From positions 250,821 to 314,820 of the forward strand of contig NW_003314372.1 in the NCBI RefSeq assembly GCF_000143415.4: a stretch of DNA of 64,000 nucleotides, read 5' to 3'. The stretch is from Selaginella moellendorffii. Taxonomy: Eukaryota; Streptophyta; Lycopodiopsida; Selaginellales; Selaginellaceae. Every line of letters begins with the position of its first letter. Position 1 is the stretch's first letter. Below the pieces are notes generated by a model that saw nothing but the letters and a program-made list of their open reading frames with translations, made no database searches and was not told the DNA's origin. Positions 56,501-64,000 of this stretch are shown piece by piece. Both the position numbers and the translations under genes were made by a program.

Positions 56501-59158
56501 CAGTTGTACTCGACAACGCATTTGCCCTTGGAGTCGGAAGCAGGTGACCCACCCACTATTGCGTTGAAGACCCAGCTGAGCATTTCCCATGCTGCACCTG
56601 GAGCTTTCTTTGGATTCGAAAGCTCCATAGCCGTCTTCAGTTCCTCAGGCACGGGTAAATTGACCTCCCTCAGATCAATTCGATTGGCCTTGTCGAACGA
56701 AGCTGGGAAGTCACTCCAGTCCCACTCTGCTGTAGGACCAATAACAAGGGCGAGTGTGAAGATGCGGACATTCATCGGTATCTTCTTCTTAGCCATTATC
56801 CCATGGATCTCCCGCATCTCCTTGCCTTTCAACCGAGCCTTCACCGCGTTCAAGGCCTTCCAGAACTTGTGATAGGATTCGGAGTCGTAGATCATATAGT
56901 GGACTGAAGATTCCACCTCCGCAAGTCCCACCATTAAGTCAATGATGGAGCTGACTTCGTCTGCATGAGTGATCTCCTCGTTTGTGAAGTCCATCACACA
57001 AAAGATGTTCTTGACCTGCTCATCTCCACGGGAAACGATGCTCCTCCACCTTTGATCCTCATCCGAATTCAAGTATACCCGGTAAGGTTCTCGATAGGCC
57101 TCTGCTGCGGGGTCGAGCTGTTTCTGAAGCCGACGGTCGACATCAATCTTAATGAAATTTGGATACTGATCCAACTTCTCAGCTTTACTTTTCGTGGCAT
57201 CCCGCAGCAGATCGATGAACTTGGGGGCCCCCTTCACGTACTCGTCGATGTCTTCATTTGACAACTCCAGCGCTTCCATCATCTCTTGCGTGGTGTCGAT
57301 GCTCACCCTCTCCACGGCCACTTGCTCGAAGATCCAATCCTTCAATAGCGCATGAGCTCTCAGAGTCGTGCACAAGTCCTCGTATGTCACAATATGGCTG
57401 GGAGTCATTTTGGTCTTGTTGAAGACTACCTCACCACGTAGAAGAGCATTAGCCACTGTCAGAAGGTCGTCGTCGTCTAGAGACCGCGAGAAAAGCAAGG
57501 CGTTGAGCTTCAAATCATTGGGCTTCCGGCCGTCCTCCACACCCATTGAGTTTGGCAACTCCCCGTCATGGTACCTCCTCAGCACATCTACCCATTTGTC
57601 AAAAACAACTTTTGTCGCGAGTAGAATGTTATGGATGCTGAGTGTGTCATTGACCCCCAGTGTTTTCGAGAGAAGACTCGAGAATTCCTGCAATGGAAAT
57701 GGTGTGAGGCCACATGCTATGCCACATGCAACGAGGCTTACCTGCCAGGCGCTAGTTGCTAGTGCACGTCCTTGTCCTGGTTTTTGTGGCTTCTTCAGTT
57801 GAACCTAGAGCTTTCGTGTTCGTGCCAATGTCTCGTGCAGACCCGATTTGTAGCACGTTTCTTGCTTGACATTCTGCGCGTGGGAGATGTATATGATAGA
57901 TCGGAGGGGCGAGTTGCCTTTTATCAGGCGGACAACTCTTGTCTTGAAGACTTTCTTCACCTCCTCGCCCACCATAATATCCACAACTATCTCTTGCATC
58001 GCCAAGCTAGAATGCTGCCCAGAGACGGCATAGAACCGGATGTTCTGATCGTCCAACACCTTCCTATTGATCAAGTCTAGAAACCTCGTCTCGCCCTTCA
58101 TTGTTCGGTAGTAGGGGATCACGTTTGCGATGTCGGGTGTTACTGGACTTGCCAGCATCTTCTGCTTCAGTTTCTCCACCCACTCATCAGATACTAGCCT
58201 GTGGTTGTATTTGCTTTGGATGTCGATACGGCTCACGTCGATTGTATATACTTTGTTGGAATAGTAACAAGTACTATTATCTGCGACGATTTTTGCTACC
58301 TCTTCTTGCTCTTTCTGCTCTTTGCGGCTCTTCTTTTTGGTGGGTGTAGTGTTCGAACCCGAGGCAATGGCATCACTGAGTAGCTTCTTTTTTGGAGCAG
58401 GAGAGTCAGACGTCGGCTTGAGCTTGACCACCCTTTTCTGCTTCGAGGTAGTTTCCAGATCGACCCCCTTCCCCTTTGCTTCGCGAACTGGAGTCACTCT
58501 CAACGGCTCAATGTTGGAATATAGTTTTTGAACATCGCCGTAGGTGAGGTCTGTGGATTCCATGTGATCTTCATAGACCCGCAGCGTCTTTGAAATTGTG
58601 GGCCTCCTGGACAACCTCTCCCTAGCTCCCTCTAGGAATTCCTCATTGCTGCTGCCCCCCTCCGGGAAGCCGCTAGGATGTGCAAGGTGGATCTTGAAGG
58701 CAGACGCTGTCTCTACCACAAGTGCCAGTCCATATTCTTGCATGGAACTGCATGGAGTGTCTGTCACTTGGATGAGGATCCCCATGCATTCTTTTCTCCC
58801 ACCATCTGTGTTGTACAGCCTCAGATCCTCGCCTTCCATCCCGAAAGTCCAACTGGTGAGCTCCTCCCCCTTCTCTACATCCACATTGACAGTGGCTGGA
58901 AGAAGAACGCAATTCCTCGCCTGTTCAGAAATGCACAACAATTAGAGCTGACAGATGAAAAGCTAACGTGAATAACGTGAGGCCACACGCCATTCACCAC
59001 TGCATCAGATGTCTTGAGGCTGCATCCTAAGATGGCGTGAGGCTACACGCCATCTGTAACCGGACTGCACTCGAGAGCCCAATCGGTGCATGCCAATGTT
59101 GCTACTGAATGGCATGTGGCCTCATGCCATTTTCTACTTGGCCTAAAAGACTTACCAT
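53570..59158 (-). CDS. Large multi-exon protein with ParB-like and FCP1/HAD-like domains
   Basis: A chain of minus-strand exons keeps frame from 59158 to 53570: 59156-59158 (the start ATG alone), 57871-58920, 57742-57804, about 56364-57687, 56227-56313, 56099-56188, 55906-56049, 55337-55858, 55265-55279 (15 nt), 55112-55219, 54480-55064 and 53570-54432. The result is about 1,617 residues. 'YNHRLVSDEWVEKLKQKM' (near 239) and 'FYAVSGQHSSLA' (near 297) resemble the ParB/Srx fold. A Lys-rich part, a strongly acidic Asp/Glu run and Pro-Thr-Glu repeats follow. The last 290 residues resemble FCP1/NIF phosphatases: 'CIVFDLNGVLFS' and 'ILIIDDSP', but the second catalytic Asp of DxDxT is Asn, so activity is doubtful. 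If the 66-nt intron 57805-57870 (weak donor GTCAAG) is not removed, a TAG ends the protein early. I know no family with this layout. Confidence 0.65.
55859..55905 (-). other. 47-nt intron built on the palindrome
   Basis: Minus-strand GTAATG...CATTGCAG, with the palindrome at 55868-55889. Splicing joins 'GNKKIIG' (split codon) to 'DQGLSESRQ' in frame. Confidence 0.7.
56050..56098 (-). other. 49-nt intron built on the palindrome
   Basis: Minus-strand GTACAA...CCTTGCAG, with the palindrome at 56059-56080. Splicing joins 'NRKKGG' to 'ETSSKAKQ' in frame. Confidence 0.7.
56189..56226 (-). other. 38-nt intron built on the palindrome
   Basis: Minus-strand GTAAGG...ATTATAG; removal keeps the frame ('SSQPAQ' joined to 'DRCEYSD'). 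The palindrome at 56200-56221 fills more than half of it. At 38 nt it is unusually short for a plant intron. Confidence 0.65.
57688..57741 (-). other. 54-nt intron built on the palindrome
   Basis: Minus-strand GTAAGC...CATTGCAG, with the palindrome at 57699-57720 and a second partial arm beside it. Splicing joins 'ATSAWQ' to 'EFSSLLSK' in frame. Confidence 0.7.
58921..59155 (-). other. 235-nt 5' intron with three palindromes
   Basis: Donor ATG|GTAAGT at 59155 and acceptor GAACAG at 58921; the ATG is the last codon before the intron, and joining gives 'MARNCVLLP'. Palindromes lie at 59109, 59032 and 58972, about 60-77 bp apart. Without this splice no ATG opens the frame, which is the main reason for choosing this start. 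Confidence 0.5.
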
Positions 59159-60392
59159 TTGAAGCCGAATGGAGGTGTGACAACCGGACTCACTGGCGAA
59201 TGTGCACTATGTGTGCAGCGGATCGTAGCAGCAAGGCTACTCTGCCACTTACAGTTGGAGAGTGGCGCTGAAATCTCCCGGGACGCCAAGTGGGCTGCGT
59301 GTGGGTGGCGGAGTGGGCGGCGGAGTTGGCGGCGAAGTTACAAACTGGGTGTGTCTTGAAGTGGATGCCGATGCACACGAGAAACCTGTAGAGAAGTGGG
59401 AGCGCGAGTGGGAGCGCGATGCGAGCGTGAGTGGGAGCGCGATGCGAGCGCGAGTGGGAGCGCGATGGGAGCGCGAGTGTGCGAGTGCGAGTACGAAGCA
59501 AAATGCAAAACCTAACCTCACACGCGCAAAATGTCACGACGGTTGGTAATCCCGCCACGTCATCATTTCTCGGACTTGGGTGCCACCATTAATTTCTGGA
59601 TCGGCGCGCGCATGCGTGAAATCCAAAAGAAATCCGCAACGTCATCATTCCTCGGACTGCATGCACGCGAAATCCAAAAGAAAGATCATGATTGGGATAT
59701 CATTTAATACCCTCGCTATATTTATACCATGCATGATTGGATATTCCAAAGCATCTTGTATTTCCAAAAATGCCAGATGTTCAGCTAAATAAATTGTCAG
59801 AGGATTTGATGTGACGTTCAAGCATGTGGGCTCATGCAATTTTGATCCCAAAAAATGCACCAAAAAATGCTCGGCGTCATCTGGCGTTATCTCTTGAATG
59901 GCGCGGGGCCGCATGCCATTTTCAGGAGCACATAGGAGTATATTCCTAGAATATTCTAACACGCGCGAGATTGTTTTGAGTTTCCTGGAGATCCAACCGT
60001 TAGATCGCAACTAAATTTTACAGAATGGTATACAATGTCCTTCTTGATGACCCTACAAAGAAGCATCTTGATCGGACACCACATGAGACCACACGAGCCT
60101 TACAATGTTTCAGGGGCATTTGCCATAGATCCGACCGTTATTTTGCTCCAAGATTCTACAGTTTGGTGTGCATTGACCTTTCCATCGACACTGCAAAGGG
60201 ACATCACAATCAGATGCGGGATCACAAGAAACCAACTTCACTAACTCTGGTTTCACCAAGATCTACGTAAGGAGTTATGAAATGAAAGGACCCTCTCTAT
60301 TGAAATGTGTTTATGGTCCTAGGGGCATTGTGACATATCAAAGGATTTTGCATCAAGTTCTGTATTTGCTTGTTTATCAAGCTACTGAATTG

Positions 60393-60425
60393 CTAAACCC
60401 TAAACCCTAAACCCTAACCCTAAAC
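60393..60425. repeat. Interstitial telomere-type repeat
   Basis: About four and a half units of CTAAACC, the Arabidopsis-type plant telomere repeat, one of them short by a base. It lies within the palindrome block, between two genes. Confidence 0.85.
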
Positions 60426-61545
60426 ATGTGGCAAATGCTGCGTGAAGAAAGATGCCCTTTCTGGGCAAATGCTGTAAGAGGCAAATTCCGAGCAGATGTA
60501 TCTCAGGCCAGCGAAGGGGACAAACGAAAGCTAGCTATAAACATGACGGGATGCAAATAGATTACTAGGCTGGTCCTGCGAAAATGAAAAACCATAATTG
60601 AAAACATTGAAAATGCAAAAAGAAAGGTTTATAATATTTTTGAATTTTAAGCAACCAAATGAATGTAAGTAGGGCATGTGTTTGTAAGTTTAAAAATGCC
60701 TCAACCACTTAAATTCCCAAGTAAATAAAGCTGTTTCTATTTTTGGTACAGGTAAACTTTATAGCGTGTGGGCTCATGCAATTTTGAACCCAAAAATGCA
60801 CCAAAAAATGCTCGACTAGCATTATTCTTTGAATGGCGTGTGGCCTTATATTGCCATAAATGGACGTACACACACAGCATAATTATTCCTTTACATGGCA
60901 AATAATCTTGGCGCGGATCGCTGACATGGCATGGCAAAGTTCGAATCACTGACATGGCACAGCTGGATCGAGGCAAGGACATGATGTGACAAAGTTCAAC
61001 CTCCGACAGCAAAGTCTAGAAGCTACTCAGTTTGAAATTTGTCAGAGGAATCATAAGATTTGGTTTGTCAGAGGATTTGATGTGACGTTCAAGCGTGTGT
61101 TATTTTTGAATTCTCGAACTCATTCCTAGGTCTATCATTTTTGTGCGCCGTGTTCTTGGTTCCGCTGAGCGCAGTGAGCGCTGCTTGTGTAAGCGGCGTT
61201 GTGAGCTGTGGTTTATGCGTCTACAAGCGGTTGCGGCATTGCGAGCGCCATTGCGAGCGGCAGTTTATGCGAGTGGCAGTTTGTGCGAGCGGCGCTACGA
61301 GCAGTTGCGGTGTTGCGAGCGGCGCTACGAGTAGTTGCGGTGTTGCGAGCGGCACTGTCTTTGGTGTGGCTACCGCTTCCTCTTGATATTCGGCACTTGA
61401 GCTTCCTGGTATGTTCACCATGGAATGGTTTAGGACCACATTTAGAAATGGCATGAGGCCACATGCCATCTTGGGCCCTTGCAATTTCATGGCTAGCGTA
61501 TTGTCATGTATGTTTTTACTTGCCTGCAGCTGTGTGTATATCAAG

Positions 61546-61737
61546 ATGGCATGAGGCCTCATGCCATCTTTGGCCCCTACTAGCCTATTGCCATATTCCT
61601 TTTGCCTTGCTGCAACTGTATATATTTTTGTATGGGTGACTAGTCACGCACACAAAAATATATATAGTTGCAACAAGGCAAAAGGAATATAGCAACAGGC
61701 TAGCAGGGGCCAAAGATAGCGTGAGGCCTCATGCCAT
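61546..61737. repeat. 192-bp inverted repeat with palindromes at both ends
   Basis: Left arm 61546-61631 and right arm 61652-61737 are near-complete inverted copies ('tttggcccctactagcct' pairs with 'aggctagcaggggccaaa'; 'ccttttgccttgctgcaact' pairs with 'agttgcaacaaggcaaaagg'). The outer ends are copies of the 22-bp palindrome, and the central spacer holds GTGACTAGTCAC (61636-61647), itself a palindrome. The whole could extrude as a cruciform or, transcribed, form a long hairpin RNA. The stretch 61448-61545 resembles a further, diverged copy of one arm. Confidence 0.85.
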
Positions 61738-61916
61738 TAGTGGTACCACTAATGGCATGAGGGCTCATGCCAATTTTGTGAATGCGAAATTTCACGTGGG
61801 TGTCAATAGCATGTTTGAATAATGGCATGTGGCCTCATGCTATTTGGTATGTTATGATTTAGGCCATTCTCTAATCATTTTTTGTATGGTCTTAACTTCT
61901 TTTCTGCACTTTCAGA

Positions 61917-64000
61917 ATGGCCTTCAGGGTTGGGGAAAAGGTTTACATTTTGAATGGTGGGAAGAGAGTTGCAAAAGGGACCCTTGTGTCTATGGATCGG
62001 AACTTTGTTATACACTGTCAAAGGCTTGGGGAAGGCAATGCTGCTGTATCAGTAGAGACTGTCTTCGATGGGAATGTGGTCGCTATTGAACGAGGAGAGA
62101 TGGTCGTCGGGGTAAATGTTGTTGTTGCCTTGAAAAATCTTTAGAAGAAAGCAGATGTTGGGGACAGCGCAAGTGCGACGCATGTTCCCTCCGTGGATCT
62201 TAAGAACCGTGCTACATGGATTCAGGCAAAGGTGTTTCTAAACAACCCCGAGGGGGAGGTGGTAGCTGAGGGCTTAGCCACAGTTGTCGATCCAAGAGAT
62301 GCGGTTGCTAATCAAGAATTGGGCTGGGATGATATTGGAGTTGCGATTTTAGAGGTTGTTGACACAGAAGAAAACAGTCTGACTATTGGAAGCATTGTGC
62401 GGTGGAAATTGAGGCATTTAGTGTTTGAGAATGTGAAGGATTCACAATCAAACACCACTACAACTGATGACAGAACATCTCTTCATGGGAAAAGAAAGTA
62501 CACCTTCCTAAAGCGCAGCCAAAGGGATCTGAGCAACGAACCAAAAAGGCAGAAAATGGCGATGGAGGTTCGAATGGTCTCGACAGTTGCTTGTTGCAAG
62601 AGGAGGTGCTGTCAACATGCTGATTGGGATGCTATTGAAGAGGAGAGAGCAAGATACAAGACATTGTCCTGGAAGGCAGCTCGCAATTTTGTGTATGAGG
62701 CATTACGGTCATCTGTTGATGCTTCAGAACATCAGGTGGGGGGCATGGTCTTCCAGAGGGGTTTGGTCTGCATGAAGGCATGGAGAATCATTTATGGAGT
62801 CCCTCGAAGCACATTCTACAGAATCAAAATTGAGTTCGAGGAACAAAGGGTTCAACAGGCAGTCCATGGGAACGACGGTACGCACAAAACCAGGGGTCAT
62901 GTTGTATATGAAGAGGCAATCTTCAAGAGGTTTGTCGAGACATGTAGCGAGCAGCAACCACATAAAACCCGCCTCTTGGAAGATGGAACATGAGACACCC
63001 AACGAGTTCTCCCTTCCATGTATACCAAGGGGGCCATATTGGAAGATGTGAATCGGGAACTCCAGAGTAATGGCTACAGGAAGCTGAGCCAATCTAGATT
63101 TAGTAGATTGTGGAGCAACAGGTTCAGGGATGTGAGTATAGGAAAGTACTCCAGCTTTTCAAAGTGTGACGAGTGCACTGCTATCAAAATGGCTTTGTCG
63201 AAGAATTCTTGCAGCGCTCAAGAGCGAGAGACGTTGGTTAGAAGGCGGCTCGACCACAACATCGAGCAGAGAAGCTGCAGGACTGCATATTATCATAACA
63301 GGATTCTCTCCATGGAGAGACCTGACTCTTACCTCTGCATCATCCACGACAAAATGGACCAGAAAAAGACGTGCTTACCTCGACTCAATCCTGCCCCCAA
63401 GGCAATCTCTTCATCCATGCAGCTGCCTGTGTCTCTGTTTGGCATAATTGCTCATGGGCATGGTGCCCAGAACTATGGGAACTTCTTTGTACCTCTATGG
63501 GGTGGCGGGGGTGCAAACATGATGATTGCGTCCCTAGCAAAACACTTAAGGTCTCTGCAAAGTGCGCAGACTGAGCTGAACGGCCAACCCTTGCATAAGG
63601 CCCTTGTCGATCGAACCCCATACAGGGTTCAGCTGGAGGAGGAGCAAAGGCTTGCAGTATCGCGTGGGGCCCCATGCCATCCCAATGAATATGTTGGCCG
63701 TCAGATTGTAGGGTTATCACGTGAGGCCTCATGCCATTCCGATGAGGCTGGTCGCCCGGTGAATGCACAGCCTCATCCAAACGAAGCAGAATCTCAAGGA
63801 AGTTCTTGCGGCCGATGTGGCCTTCCACCCCATCTTCTACTCCAAACAGACAATGCTGGCAGTGAGAACAAAAACATGTACGTCTTCGCGTACTTGGCGA
63901 TGCTTGTTGCCAAAGGCATATTTGAAACGGTTACACTTGGCTTTCTCATGGTTGGGCACACTCATGAAGACGTCGATGCCATGTTCAGTCACTTGGCAGA
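61917..64000 (+). pseudogene. DUF7869-type transposase-like gene, two in-frame stops, runs off the window
   Basis: One frame is open from the ATG at 61917 to the window end except for TAG at 62142 and TGA at 62991. The N-terminal part ('MAFRVGEKVYILNGGKRVAK') looks like a small beta-rich domain, and a similar one follows ('EGEVVAEGLATVVDPRDAV'). Further on are a CxxC pair ('KCDECTAIKMALSKN'), 'SYLCIIHDKMDQKK', 'LLLQTDNAGSENKNMYVF' and 'LGFLMVGHTHEDVDAMFS'. From memory this order matches DUF7869 proteins of mosses, lycophytes and protists, thought to be transposase-like with an RNase H fold; Asp in HDKMD, TDN and HEDVD would be the acidic set. Palindromes at 63659 and 63716 are read through in frame. 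With only two stops in 2 kb it is a recent pseudogene, or the stops are bypassed by unrecognised splicing. Confidence 0.6.

Larger units (their letters stand above)
59159..61916. promoter_or_regulatory. Divergent intergenic region of the palindrome block
   Basis: About 2.7 kb separate the minus-strand ParB/FCP1-like gene from the plus-strand transposase-like gene. It contains nine palindromes, a GC-rich tandem repeat (59395-59475, GTGGGAGCGCGA units), a telomere-type tract (60393-60425), a second GC-rich repeat (61280-61350, about 30-bp unit twice) and a large inverted repeat (61546-61737). 'tgatgtgacgttcaag' occurs at both 59807 and 61078, marking a diverged longer direct repeat that also includes nearby palindromes. 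The last palindrome (61822-61843) lies 74 bp before the plus-strand start codon. Confidence 0.5.
53513..63737. repeat. Dispersed 22-bp palindrome family, about 21 copies
   Basis: The consensus arm is ATGGCRTGRGG followed by its reverse complement. Copies start at 53513, 54591, 54666, 55868, 56059, 56200, 57699, 58972, 59032, 59109, 59819, 59898, 60761, 60833, 61448, 61546, 61716, 61752, 61822, 63659 and 63716. Those at 54666 and 61546 are perfect palindromes; others differ by 1-4 bases, mostly at positions 6 and 9 of an arm. Those at 59819 and 60761 are the most decayed, and 60833 has a 3-bp insertion. None was found in 1-53 kb. Copies lie in introns, between genes, in a 3' flank and in coding sequence. 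Confidence 0.9.

Noticed and set aside
62142-62993. Stop-codon readthrough or recoding of TAG and TGA in the transposase-like gene
   Set aside because: No stem-loop or readthrough context is visible after either stop; recent mutation is simpler.

Overview
The window looks like a nuclear segment of a lycophyte, most likely Selaginella. The intact genes have many introns of about 48-70 bp with ordinary GT-AG ends and GC-rich exons. The repeats are plant retrotransposons, an interstitial plant-type telomere tract (CCCTAAA) is present, and the conserved genes are plant orthologues. The assignment rests on gene structure and protein resemblance; no database search was run.

Layout: (1) 1-24.9 kb is a transposon graveyard with no host gene I can support. 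It holds Ty3/gypsy relics, LTRs of a family that also occurs at 50.9 kb, a broken hAT transposase, an LTR family whose LTR carries a GACTCG-type minisatellite, an intact 674-bp TRIM element, LINE fragments with nested insertions, and a satellite of about 20 hairpin units with a 96-97 bp period (19.85-21.8 kb). (2) 24.9-37.4 kb is a gene island: an unrecognised minus-strand gene or pseudogene, then methionine S-methyltransferase (+), a small PEPC-kinase-like protein kinase (-), DDI1 (+), NBP35 (+) and an Mpv17/PMP22 membrane protein (-). I rebuilt exons for MMT, DDI1, NBP35 and the Mpv17 gene; each sums to an in-frame CDS of about the length known for its family. (3) 37.4-53.5 kb is intergenic and transposon sequence: a foldback element, a Sec7 ARF-GEF pseudogene, a LINE, a Ty3/gypsy relic and LTR elements. 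(4) 53.5-64 kb is the most unusual part. A minus-strand multi-exon gene (59158-53570) would encode about 1,617 residues, with a ParB-like fold near residues 235-310, a long acidic/repetitive middle and a C-terminal FCP1/HAD-like domain. A divergent plus-strand gene (61917 to beyond the window end) resembles DUF7869-type transposase-like proteins and carries two in-frame stops.

The 53.5-64 kb block is peppered with about 21 copies of a 22-bp palindrome, arm ATGGCRTGRGG plus its reverse complement, found nowhere else in the window. Four of them each sit inside an intron of only 38-54 nt, three more lie in a 235-nt 5' intron, and others lie between the two divergent genes. My main hypothesis is a large, undescribed mobile element or selfish gene cluster with its own palindromic repeat, which may seed introns (introner-like) or serve as a binding or recombination site. 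The genes of the 27-37 kb island are ordinary single-copy housekeeping genes and do not form a pathway together.
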